Of a DNA stretch of 64,000 nucleotides, positions 38,601 through 46,225 are shown one piece after another. Within the stretch, counting starts at the first letter, position 1. The number at the start of each line of letters is the position of its first letter. Source of the stretch: Berkiella sp963803015 (lineage in GTDB: Bacteria; Pseudomonadota; Gammaproteobacteria; Berkiellales; Berkiellaceae); contig CAWDKV010000004.1 of assembly GCA_963803015.1 (NCBI GenBank), forward strand, positions 806,001-870,000. The letters run 5' to 3'. A program made the translations under genes and the position numbers. The notes under the pieces are model-generated. The model was not told where the DNA came from. It saw only the letters and a list, made by a program, of their open reading frames with translations, and did no database searches.

Positions 38601-41444
38601 CGTTCTATCAAATTTATCATAAGCTCTTTCAGAAAAAGAGCTAAATTGGCCACGCGCATTTTCTCTTATATTATCCTTCACTTCTTCATCAAACTCTTCT
38701 TCGCGTAAAGATTGTAATGAAGCTACAATAAAATCAACATAAGTACCTCTCGCAAAATAATAATTGCCTTTTTGTAAAGCAGCATGAAGAGGATTATCTT
38801 TTCCCGGCACTAGCAAACATCTTTGATCTGCTATAAAGCATGCTTTGAGTTTATCTGCATTTCTTTCACAGACAGCCGTACACGCCCGTTTGGCAACCAC
38901 TTCAAATATCTGGGCACAATTGCGCATGATGATAGACGACAAGGCTTTCTCTTTGTTTAAAAGAGCTGGCAGCATCTCCAGATATTCAACTAGATTGGCT
39001 ACCCATTCTGGGGCATTTGGTAGTGCGGCATCGACAACTTGAAGCGCTTCTTTATCCAGTTGAAAAGCGTTAGCATCAAATTTAGGTTTTTTCGCTCGTC
39101 TTTGATGCAGCGATATCAACAATAGATTTTGCAGCGCCAAACTATATTTTAAATCTGCTGACTCTGCTGTTGCTTTTCTTAAAGAAAGTTGCAAGATCCC
39201 TGTTTCATTATTTTGTGAATTGGGTAAAGTCACGCCCTTTTCACTAAGCGCGCTACCCAAAAATAAATCTTTGCCTTCTAGAGCATTGAGCAGCGCTTGC
39301 GGTGCGTGTTTGACTTTAGTATCAAGAAAAGGATAGAGCGCGCGCGCACGTTTGAAGTTACAAGCACCATCGTACGCTTCTTGCACCAATTTACTATCCT
39401 TATCAAGTGCTTTCTCTAAAATCAATGCGACAATTTGCCGCAGATCAAGACAAGCTGCCAATTCTAATGCCGTCACATTTTGAGAAAAAGTACGTTTGGA
39501 AACAACAAGGCTGGTATCTTCTAGTTGCCATTTACCCTTTATGCGCCAATCCGCACCTAGATCTAAAAGTGTCGCCACCTTTTGCGCATTGCCAAAGAAC
39601 ACGGCGAGATGTAAGGCTGTCCAATTTTTAGCCGTGCAAGCAATAAAATAATTTAAAGAGATCTCTGTTTGTAAGCTCGTTTGGTTAGCATTTAACTTGT
39701 CTCTTTCCACTGTTGTTGCAAGCACTTCCGCAGAGCCTTGTAAGGCTAAACGATGAATAGGTGACACTTGATTTAACAGCGTTCTGTCAAAAGGATATTT
39801 TATTCTCCTGGTTTGTCCCTCAACATACAATATTCCCGTTTTAAGAAAAGAAGCGACTCCTTCTTGTAAATCTTGCAAACGCTGAGCAAGAGGCCGAAAT
39901 TCTCGGCTAGCATGTAAAAAAGCGACGTTGGGGGAATACTGCAAAGTGGCAGTCTTTTGCATTCCTGTCAATTCATCTTTTTCAATTTGATGCCAGCCAT
40001 TATCATCCACGGTCAGACTCAAGGTATCTAAAAATCTCTCTTCTTCATGGGGGACATAATATTGATCAAAACATGAAACGCGCTCCCCTCTTCTCTTGCC
40101 ATAAACTTCTAACTCAATTTTAAATGAATGACACAATCTTAATAATTCATCTGAAGTTAAATTTTGAGTAGGAAGACTTTCCTCGCCTAACATCTCTCTT
40201 AAAAGAGGGCTCAACAACATAAAGCGCTCTTCAGGCGTGGGATAGGAATCGACTAGTCTATCAAAAACAGCAAGCGCGTCTTTATCAGACAAATCTGCTG
40301 CCAAATCATAATATTGTCGAAAAACCTGCATAAATTGATTAAAGCCTGGTGTCTCTTGAAAACTTTTACCATGATGATTTTCAATAATTAAGGAGACCAC
40401 ACCTTCTAGACCACTATTATTTGACCAATTGTTATTGGGAAGTACGGTATAAAAATCTTCTTTATATTCGATTTTAAAAAGAAGGAATTGACGAATTTTA
40501 TCTCTAAACGTATTTTGTAATTGTGCAATGTGATGATGACTCACACTATGCGACAAAAACTCTCGGCTCAAATCATGATAATGTTTAAATGCAGAGGGGG
40601 TTGACGTTGACTCTTTGGTATAATCCCAATTGCTGCCGTTGTCACCGATAAGCTCCCAGTGATCTCTTGATCTATTGTCTACTAAGAGACGAGCTAAAAA
40701 TGCATTCTCATCTTCATCAATAAAGAGTAGATGTTCTGCATATTCTTTTAGCTTTAAGTCGAAATTAAAACTTTTGCACAGTAAAGACAATTGATCAATG
40801 GAAACAAAAACACTTCGTTCAGGACTGCCTTGATAGTCACAATAGTTTTGATAAGCCTGGTCCCACTCTTTATCAGTTAACGCTTTTCTTTGAGATCCTA
40901 ATTTTTTGGCAATCAGCTCTATATTCGGGCGAAAGAGCTCTTCATACTCCTCTTCATTATCCATCTGCATTTGAGACAACCAAACACTGTTATATGCCTC
41001 ATTTCTTTCAGGCAAGGGATGACCACCATGCGTCTGTCGATATTTACTTGTACAAATGTTTAGCAAAAGTGTGAAAGATTCTCTCAGTGCTGCTTTGTGC
41101 TCTGGTTCAGTTTCCAAGATTTTTTTAAGAGTGATTCTTAATACAGGCCCTAGCAAAACTTGCACATCTAAGGGATGAGGATATTTTTCTAATAGTGATG
41201 TGATAAGAGCGGGTAAATTCTGATTATTCTCTACTTTGTAATATTGTGCGAAGGCTTGTAAAAATGCACGATACCCCCTTGTCCTTTGAAAGGCTGTCTT
41301 ATCGCGAGAAGTAGGCTTTATCTCTTTAAACTGAAAGTCAGCTGTCTCTACAGCCTTTTGGCTGAAAAATGCAGTGATATAAGGTGCAATCAGATGAAAA
41401 GCGCAATTGTAAAATTGTGTTGAGACATTAATAACAACTTCCAT
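35649..41444 (-). CDS. Giant multidomain protein with ankyrin repeats and C-terminal ParB/Srx-like nuclease domain
   Basis: 1931 aa, no N-terminal signal peptide. Residues about 48-112 (FQRTRGYRAFLQAFAQYY) and 361-417 (FQETPGFNQFMQVFRQYY) are copies of one module, and about 213-266 and 430-487 form a second duplicated piece. Ankyrin-like repeats lie at about 604-690 (WTALHLAVFFGNAQKVATLL). A hydrophobic region spans about 1014-1110, and a charged coiled-coil region about 1240-1410. The last 90 residues read KLSDLEPTHALHYGN, then YIVDGHHRFYAARRLN, the ParB/sulfiredoxin-like fold often used as a nuclease toxin tip. GAGAGGA precedes the ATG. Architecture and the small ORF behind it suggest a polymorphic toxin or an injected effector; the delivery route is unknown. 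Confidence 0.75.
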   Translation of the reverse strand: MEVVINVSTQFYNCAFHLIAPYITAFFSQKAVETADFQFKEIKPTSRDKTAFQRTRGYRAFLQAFAQYYKVENNQNLPALITSLLEKYPHPLDVQVLLGPVLRITLKKILETEPEHKAALRESFTLLLNICTSKYRQTHGGHPLPERNEAYNSVWLSQMQMDNEEEYEELFRPNIELIAKKLGSQRKALTDKEWDQAYQNYCDYQGSPERSVFVSIDQLSLLCKSFNFDLKLKEYAEHLLFIDEDENAFLARLLVDNRSRDHWELIGDNGSNWDYTKESTSTPSAFKHYHDLSREFLSHSVSHHHIAQLQNTFRDKIRQFLLFKIEYKEDFYTVLPNNNWSNNSGLEGVVSLIIENHHGKSFQETPGFNQFMQVFRQYYDLAADLSDKDALAVFDRLVDSYPTPEERFMLLSPLLREMLGEESLPTQNLTSDELLRLCHSFKIELEVYGKRRGERVSCFDQYYVPHEEERFLDTLSLTVDDNGWHQIEKDELTGMQKTATLQYSPNVAFLHASREFRPLAQRLQDLQEGVASFLKTGILYVEGQTRRIKYPFDRTLLNQVSPIHRLALQGSAEVLATTVERDKLNANQTSLQTEISLNYFIACTAKNWTALHLAVFFGNAQKVATLLDLGADWRIKGKWQLEDTSLVVSKRTFSQNVTALELAACLDLRQIVALILEKALDKDSKLVQEAYDGACNFKRARALYPFLDTKVKHAPQALLNALEGKDLFLGSALSEKGVTLPNSQNNETGILQLSLRKATAESADLKYSLALQNLLLISLHQRRAKKPKFDANAFQLDKEALQVVDAALPNAPEWVANLVEYLEMLPALLNKEKALSSIIMRNCAQIFEVVAKRACTAVCERNADKLKACFIADQRCLLVPGKDNPLHAALQKGNYYFARGTYVDFIVASLQSLREEEFDEEVKDNIRENARGQFSSFSERAYDKFDRTLSFRLERQEKKEQLDRQLAEASFFDIMRLNPQRVAFSMEEARIYFADRIFERARNTAKVTQNPIYKYGYPALVAVRTLGSLATVGPLRYGLNLGWYLLPSMIKTPLLHAAGKVSSYAAPYINVSPEAAQFYVPLAIENALTLFLMPQYYVASTVLGTGVYHAFKDSGHDNLEAMAQLAADGIAFSWTTGDGQNYEIDDRYRHNLAKNLTPFFGEAWTKQIVPYVASVDAFSLSMNKTLNQPIQALSAYFSASSLAKMQSFFGTSSLSFENLPFSKQLAQISDLAKKGYDYFQYFQFQKHLLGEHTFNYLELATLDLMGDSTFKSDRQHAIQAFETSALSYRVDELQKMLEETKKQGSADAIAKVQKWLDAQKVALERSKTQEELLFKKTEGYQYFESWQEKHVALRYGEVDTALSAAQRAKLKEEEQAALEKSKFYNSDTTNKAAEHWGKSIDELFDKYKGNFPDWTNTVGVVEGIVRSTFYTSDDRNKMAQYAADEIIRLKYPFYPDIGDAATIEAERQLYIQEISTNELSGYKRHPDKAQDRLYKYVLAKLTNTEKPRHVHRHERILKPFINEILGKTIGWIPFKDFKGGRTNPGSVGLQYNRAIGTGQTLDVTVAGNPVYRVYDSTKKSQVLSSLQQSLPARMSSVDTPQSHSPAFSELAPEVIRGMEIDNPYIIAIMDEMYDKVFGAKKDNAAKKVQPLRAVKTPATPKEKAQPLPNQSPHHNPHPRLAAFLQGVEESVIPVTALPRLAYQTVKESCADLIEGSVWLAQFAGREVKRGVRGEELQTIRAINLLGVLIGEDAARVVLHENTKTAQFIRDAASRFNNMSKEERTKSLGKIALMLVLPTKKPPAYQFRKSTIAQHKTPKVTPIATVAEKPSGTPILHQFSYKTTNVKLSDLEPTHALHYGNKKFNKFTLQLQKEGIQNPVKYVVHDGRKYIVDGHHRFYAARRLNMWDIPAVEVKLPYKGYNATKDLVFSFK

Positions 41445-41763
41445 TTGATTATCCTCTCATAGAAAAGGCTGATTTTCTGGGCTATTTTAAACTCCGTGAT
41501 CCTACCTCACCCCAGATGACTCCGCTAGCACTTATCGACATCTGATTTTTCATCTTGGGGTCTTTGTACTGTCGTGGTAATTGAAAATGTGCCATAACCT
41601 ATCCCTTATCAGCCACTTGTTAACTAACTTTTATTAACCTAACTTTTCTTTCAAGCGTAAAGACCCTAAAATAGCGACTTTGGTTACAACCTGCCATAGA
41701 GAAGGGCTGCCAGGCTCTAACGGGTTGGCCCATTCACTTAATCTATTTAGTAAGGAAGAGTTT
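41445..41763. other. Divergent intergenic region between the giant gene and fabV
   Basis: 319 non-coding bases. An imperfect inverted repeat, CCCCAGATG (41510-41518) and CATCTTGGGG (41551-41560), lies in the half serving the giant gene. Near fabV a possible hairpin, GGGCTGCCA with TTGGCCC, precedes the start. No convincing promoter could be read on either strand. An in-frame extension of fabV to 41680 is treated as non-coding. Confidence 0.4.
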
Positions 41764-42978
41764 ATGATCATACAACCGAAAGTTCGCGGTTTTATTTGCA
41801 CCACTGCTCACCCTCAAGGTTGTATGCAATCTGTGCACGAGCAAATTGCTACGGTTAAAAAACACCCCTCACTTAAAAATGGCCCTAAAAAAGTCCTGAT
41901 TATTGGCGCTTCTACTGGCTATGGCTTAGCGAGCCGCATCATGGCAAGTTTTGGTGCCGGCGCTAAAACTATTGGTGTCTTCTTTGAAAAAGAAGCAGAT
42001 GCAAAACGTACGGCTTCTCCAGGTTGGTATAACTCAGCAGCATTTGAAACAGAAGCTTTAAAAGCAGGTATCTATGCTAAAAGCATTAATGGTGATGCTT
42101 TCTCTGATGAAATCAAAGAAAAAACCATACAACTCATTAAAAATGATTGGCAAGGTGGTGTCGATCTCGTTATTTATAGTCTCGCGTCTCCTCGGCGTGT
42201 ACATCCTAAAACCGGTGAAGTCTTCAGCTCTGCATTAAAACCTATAGGACAAAGCTTCACCAGTAAAACGATAGATGTGATGAACGGGAAAGTAACCCAA
42301 ATCACGCTCTCCCCAGCGACAGACACTGAAATTGAACAAACGATTCAAGTTATGGGGGGGGAAGATTGGGCGATGTGGATAGATGCCCTGCTCAATGCTA
42401 AGGTTTTGGCGCCCAAGGCGAAAACCGTTGCCTATTCTTATATCGGCCCCAAATTAACTTATCCTATTTATCGAGAAGGTACGATTGGTAAAGCAAAACT
42501 TGATCTTGAACAGACCGCGCAAAATTTAAATGCCAAACTACAATCTATTAATGGCAAAGCCTATGTCTCTATTAACAAAGCATTGGTAACGCAAGCTAGT
42601 GCCGCTATTCCCGTGGTACCGCTTTATATTTCATTGTTATATAAAGTGATGAAAGAAAAAAATCTCCATGAAGGCTGCATCGAACAAATCACACGCTTAT
42701 TTCATGAACGACTTTATACGCCTTCGGCAGAAGTCATAACAGATGAAAAAGGATTAATTCGAGTGGACGATTGGGAAATGCAAGAAGAAGTGCAAGCTGG
42801 GGTTGCCAATATCTGGCCGGAGATCAATAGTGAAAACGTTATGTCACTGTCCGATCTCGCGGGATATCGCCATGAGTTTTACAAACTGTTTGGATTTGAA
42901 TTGCCTGGTATTGATTATGCAGCAGAAACGGATACTGACGTTGCTATCCCTTCATTGATGTCAATAAGCCAAGCCTAA
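41764..42978 (+). CDS. fabV: Trans-2-enoyl-ACP/CoA reductase FabV
   Basis: 404 aa from the ATG at 41764 (MIIQPKVRGFICTTAHPQGC, SD AAGGAAGAG), matching FabV length. It carries out the last reduction of each fatty-acid elongation cycle with NADH. The cofactor site is IIGASTGYGLASRI; LVIYSLASPRRVHPKTGEV is a family signature; and the catalytic Tyr-(8 residues)-Lys pair appears as YREGTIGKAK. FabV replaces or supplements FabI and is intrinsically less sensitive to triclosan. The 3' end overlaps the convergent hypothetical gene by 18 bases. Confidence 0.95.
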   Translation: MIIQPKVRGFICTTAHPQGCMQSVHEQIATVKKHPSLKNGPKKVLIIGASTGYGLASRIMASFGAGAKTIGVFFEKEADAKRTASPGWYNSAAFETEALKAGIYAKSINGDAFSDEIKEKTIQLIKNDWQGGVDLVIYSLASPRRVHPKTGEVFSSALKPIGQSFTSKTIDVMNGKVTQITLSPATDTEIEQTIQVMGGEDWAMWIDALLNAKVLAPKAKTVAYSYIGPKLTYPIYREGTIGKAKLDLEQTAQNLNAKLQSINGKAYVSINKALVTQASAAIPVVPLYISLLYKVMKEKNLHEGCIEQITRLFHERLYTPSAEVITDEKGLIRVDDWEMQEEVQAGVANIWPEINSENVMSLSDLAGYRHEFYKLFGFELPGIDYAAETDTDVAIPSLMSISQA

Positions 42979-43662
42979 ATTTCTTCTTAAGTCCTGTGAC
43001 GGTACACAAACTGGTGCAGGACGCTCTTTTCTTAATAAAAATTGCGCACGGCTTAGTGCAAAAGCAGGACAGTAGTGTTTACAATGACTGCCATGCTTCA
43101 ACAAAACAGCAAAACCCTGCTTTGCTCTCTCACCAAAAGAGATTTGATTGCTGCTTTCAGGAGTATCCTCTTTCTTACTAGAGAATAGGCTCATGACCAA
43201 TTCCTTCAGCGCGTCCAGTTTTTCCTGTAAGCGGTCTTTTAAAGATTGCAACATACTGACACTGTGACTAAAAACATAATAAAGAAAACTTGTCTGGTGA
43301 TATTTCTGAACTTTCAACTCCCAAGATTGTTGCGCCAACAGTCTCGATTGACGATTGAAATCGAGTTCAGTCAAATAAAAAGCTATTTGTCTTTGCTCTC
43401 TCTCGCTTTGTTTCTTTTTGATGGAAATGGCGCGATACAATTGACCTATTTTAAACAAGCACTGATGAATTTCTGCCACACTCGATGCTTGAGATACGAG
43501 TAGGTCCGCCAATTCACTCAAAGCTGCAACTAGCTTGAATTGCAAAAGATATATGCCACTAAAGCCAAAAAGACTACCAAGCTCTCTCAGATTTTCTTGC
43601 TCTTTCTCTAACAAGCTTTTAGCAAATACCTGCAAGGATTTTTTGTAGAGTTGTGTCTGCAT
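42961..43662 (-). CDS. Hypothetical helical protein, 233 aa
   Basis: No family recognised. Mostly helical: residues about 1-30 are charged (KKSLQVFAKSLLEKEQENLREL), 31-60 moderately hydrophobic, 80-150 coiled-coil-like (KKKQSEREQRQIAFYLTEL; MLQSLKDRLQEKLDALKELVM). The C-terminal tail contains HGSHCKHYCPAF, a Cys/His cluster that might bind metal, and a basic end (RAQFLLRKERPAP). No signal peptide. No SD is evident before the ATG. The end overlaps fabV by 18 bases tail to tail. Confidence 0.5.
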   Translation of the reverse strand: MQTQLYKKSLQVFAKSLLEKEQENLRELGSLFGFSGIYLLQFKLVAALSELADLLVSQASSVAEIHQCLFKIGQLYRAISIKKKQSEREQRQIAFYLTELDFNRQSRLLAQQSWELKVQKYHQTSFLYYVFSHSVSMLQSLKDRLQEKLDALKELVMSLFSSKKEDTPESSNQISFGERAKQGFAVLLKHGSHCKHYCPAFALSRAQFLLRKERPAPVCVPSQDLRRNLGLAY

Positions 43663-43801
43663 GTTTTAATCGCCATACTTTAATTTCACATTAAGTTCGC
43701 GATATTACATACATTCGTCTGTTAATTCAAGCCTTTTATCGGTTTTGAAGCAAGAAAAAAGGTGCATTTACACACAAAATCCTTAATGTAATCTTCATAT
43801 A

Positions 43802-43956
43802 TGAAGACTATATAGTCAAAAAAGATGGGTTTTACTCTAACGAGCACACGTCGGCTAGGCAGCAAGCTCTTGAGCAACAGGAGTGTATAAGTAATACATG
43901 ACTGTTACGAGAGAGCGCAGCCAACACCGCCGAAAATTCATCTGTGAAGACTATAT
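43802..43956. repeat. Palindromic dispersed repeat, copy B, between 12-bp direct repeats
   Basis: TGAAGACTATAT occurs at 43802-43813 and again at 43945-43956, enclosing a diverged relative of the 1532-1632 element (core 43851-43936). Its stems are AACAG 43876-43880 with CTGTT 43902-43906, and TGTAT with ATACA inside. Copy A has CCCCA/TGGGG and CGTAC/GTACG in the same places, so pairing is kept by compensatory changes. The left direct repeat also belongs to the palindromes TCTTCATATATGAAGA (43792-43807) and GACTATATAGTC (43806-43817). The right one covers the stop codon of the TrmB-type gene. Confidence 0.65.
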
Positions 43957-44691
43957 GAGTTCCCAAATGGTATTAAAGAGAGCCCTATTCATATCTGTTA
44001 CATTTTGATTTTCAATTAAAATAGCAAGAAGAGGCTCAACAATTTGCAAAATAACCACTTTATTGGGAAGAATAATCATATTGGTATTCATTTTAATATG
44101 GTGAGGTAATAATTTTATTTTCTCTACATATTCAGCTTCTTTTAGTTTAGAACTTCGTGCATGTACTGTATCTTGTAAAATTAACCTAGTCGCTAAATGG
44201 AGAGTGGATCGCTTTTGGATAAAAGCTTCAAAATATTGGGGATCAAGCGCATGCCATTTTTCTTGATCAGAAATCACTAAGTATTCATCTCCTGGTTTGA
44301 GAGAGCCAAGAATATGATCATAAAGCAATTTCACTCGCGTCAAGCCTTGATACATTTTTATGTTATTGGTCGTGGGAGTTGAGTGTATATAAGATTGTAG
44401 AAGGTGCGGCAAGAGGGTCGCTAATGTTTGTTTCTTTTGTTCTAATAAAAATTCCAGCTTATCTGGGGATTCTGGTATAAATAGCTTTCTTTTCCCCACT
44501 ATCTCAATATGAAACAAACCCTTTGCAATCAAAGATTCAATACAAAGATAAACAGTCGCCCGCTTAATGCCACTTTCTAAAGAGAGTTGTTGTGCTGTCG
44601 CGGGTCCTATTTTAATTGCTGCATAGTAAAGTTGCGCTTCTTTTTCTCCTAACCCTAGCTCTGTTAATTTTGAAATGGTTTTATTTTTCAT
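43951..44691 (-). CDS. TrmB-type transcriptional regulator
   Basis: 246 aa. An N-terminal winged helix-turn-helix (about 5-75: ELGLGEKEAQLYYAAIKIGPATAQQLSLESGIKRATVYLCIESLIAKGLF) matches the TrmB family; a coiled linker and a C-terminal phospholipase D-like sensing domain (about 110-246) follow. TrmB proteins often sense sugars or nucleotides; the ligand here is unknown. It is divergent from an OPRT-like gene and a transporter, with inverted repeats between them, so it probably controls them and itself. The stop codon lies in the right direct repeat of the palindromic element. Confidence 0.8.
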   Translation of the reverse strand: MKNKTISKLTELGLGEKEAQLYYAAIKIGPATAQQLSLESGIKRATVYLCIESLIAKGLFHIEIVGKRKLFIPESPDKLEFLLEQKKQTLATLLPHLLQSYIHSTPTTNNIKMYQGLTRVKLLYDHILGSLKPGDEYLVISDQEKWHALDPQYFEAFIQKRSTLHLATRLILQDTVHARSSKLKEAEYVEKIKLLPHHIKMNTNMIILPNKVVILQIVEPLLAILIENQNVTDMNRALFNTIWELI

Positions 44692-44706
44692 ATTCGTTTC
44701 ACAATG

Positions 44707-44765
44707 TTGTCAATTTTGCCGACAAAATAATCATTCATTTTAGGTCTCTCTTGATTTAAAATCAA
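44707..44765. promoter_or_regulatory. Candidate operators in the TrmB-type/OPRT-like divergent promoter region
   Basis: Two inverted repeats: TTGTC (44707-44711) with GACAA (44721-44725), 9 bases apart, and the 15-base palindrome TTGATTTAAAATCAA (44751-44765). Both lie between the divergent starts at 44691 and 44795. Assignment as regulator sites is inferred from position. Confidence 0.4.
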
Positions 44766-44794
44766 TTTAAATTCAACTCTAATGGAAAGATATC

Positions 44795-45403
44795 ATGGAT
44801 TTTGAACAATTAAAATCAGAGTACATCCAAGCAATTTACAAAACAAAAGCCTTAATTATTCAAGAAAATCCTTTTACGCTGCAATCAGGTAAGCAAAGTC
44901 ATATTTATCTCAATCATAGAAAATTCTTATCCCATCATTCCTATTTAAGGCTTATGGCACAAATATATCATCAACTCTCACTGAGCATTCCTGGGAATTA
45001 TGTCCTGAGCACTGTTGATTCTATAATGAGTCCAATTCTTGTTGGGGCAATGAGTGCATTATTTAACCTTGACACTGTTGCAATACAGAAACAATCCCTT
45101 AGCCATGGCACAAAAGAATGCTTATACGGCGCCCTAAAGCAGAATACTGTTCTCATCGATGATATGACTTCCACAGGAGAAACACTTATCGATGCCAGTC
45201 ATAAAATACGCGCAAGCGGCGGTGTCGTCAATTATGCAATTATCAGCGCTTATCGTGAGCACACGGCAAGTGACAATCTGCAAGAACAAGGCATTAAGCT
45301 CCTTAGTATTGCAAGTTTCGCAGAAATACTGCATCACTTAGCACCTACTTTGACGCCACAGGAAAAGCAAATTATTAATCAAAAACCGTTAATTTTTGCT
45401 TAA
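44795..45403 (+). CDS. Orotate phosphoribosyltransferase-like protein
   Basis: 202 aa, type I phosphoribosyltransferase fold. SGKQSHIYLNHRKFL resembles the OPRT substrate loop near the N-terminus, and NTVLIDDMTSTGETLIDA (about 113-130) is the PRPP-binding motif. OPRTs join orotate to PRPP in pyrimidine synthesis. The usual RxxxKxYG flexible loop is only loosely kept (QKQSLSHGTKECLYG), so it may act on another base or be regulatory. Placed under a TrmB-type regulator with a TSUP transporter 6 bases downstream, it may belong to an uptake-salvage unit rather than the core pathway. GGAAAG precedes the ATG. Confidence 0.75.
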   Translation: MDFEQLKSEYIQAIYKTKALIIQENPFTLQSGKQSHIYLNHRKFLSHHSYLRLMAQIYHQLSLSIPGNYVLSTVDSIMSPILVGAMSALFNLDTVAIQKQSLSHGTKECLYGALKQNTVLIDDMTSTGETLIDASHKIRASGGVVNYAIISAYREHTASDNLQEQGIKLLSIASFAEILHHLAPTLTPQEKQIINQKPLIFA

Positions 45404-45409
45404 ACTGAT

Positions 45410-46210
45410 ATGATAACATTATTAATTATTTGTTTGCTGGCAGGATGCATTGGTTCCATCTTACAAGGCATGATAGGCATTGGTACCGGTATTATCATTG
45501 TTCCTTTACTGAGCTTTATGTTGCCTGCATTGGGTATGACCTCAAATGAGGCTATGCATATTGCCTTAGGAACATCCATGGCGGCCATTGCTTTAAACTC
45601 CGTGACGGCACTCATCAGTCATCATAAAAAAGGGAATATTAGCTGGGATCTTTTTAAAAAAATAATAGGTTTCAGCCTTTTAGGTGCATCACTTGGCGCC
45701 GTCTCGGCAAGTGCATTACCAGGACATTATCTAGAAATTTTTTATGGGCTCTTCTTGCTTGGTTTGGCACTCTATATGGGATACAAGCGTCAATCCAATG
45801 ATGGAATCGATACTATCCCTGCTATTCCACAAACTACACTTGCTGCTGGAGGATTTGGAATAGGATTTATAGCGAGCATCGTTGGATCGGGTGGCGGCGT
45901 TTTAATGGTCCCTTTTTTACATGCCAAAAAAGTAAAAATGCGTTACAACGTTGGCACCTCAACCTTACTTGGACTACCTGTCGCTGTCATGGGGGCACTC
46001 ACCTATTCTTTAATAGGAGTATCAAAAATAACACTTCCCTATACGATAGGTTTTTTGCATTGGCCAGCACTATGCGCTATTTCGTTGGCAGGAATAATCA
46101 GTGCGCCTCTTGGCGTAAAACTTGCCACCCATTTGCCTTCTCACATCGTACAACGTATTTTCGCGCTTTGTATAGGTATTATTGGATTAAAAATGTGTCT
46201 CTTCTTTTAA
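45410..46210 (+). CDS. TSUP (TauE/SafE) family membrane transporter
   Basis: 266 aa with about eight membrane helices. The two family repeats carry related motifs: GIGTGIIIVPLLSF near the N-terminus and IVGSGGGVLMVPFLHAKK in the second half. Members export or import sulfonates, sulfite or other organic anions. It starts 6 bases after the OPRT-like gene and is very likely co-transcribed. Substrate unknown; the neighbour hints at a nucleobase-related acid but this is speculative. Confidence 0.85.
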   Translation: MITLLIICLLAGCIGSILQGMIGIGTGIIIVPLLSFMLPALGMTSNEAMHIALGTSMAAIALNSVTALISHHKKGNISWDLFKKIIGFSLLGASLGAVSASALPGHYLEIFYGLFLLGLALYMGYKRQSNDGIDTIPAIPQTTLAAGGFGIGFIASIVGSGGGVLMVPFLHAKKVKMRYNVGTSTLLGLPVAVMGALTYSLIGVSKITLPYTIGFLHWPALCAISLAGIISAPLGVKLATHLPSHIVQRIFALCIGIIGLKMCLFF

Positions 46211-46225
46211 TTTGGCTTAAGGCGT

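Noticed and set aside
41680..41763. N-terminal extension of fabV by 28 residues
   Set aside because: FabV proteins begin at MIIQPKVRGF; a good SD lies just before the ATG at 41764 and none before 41680.
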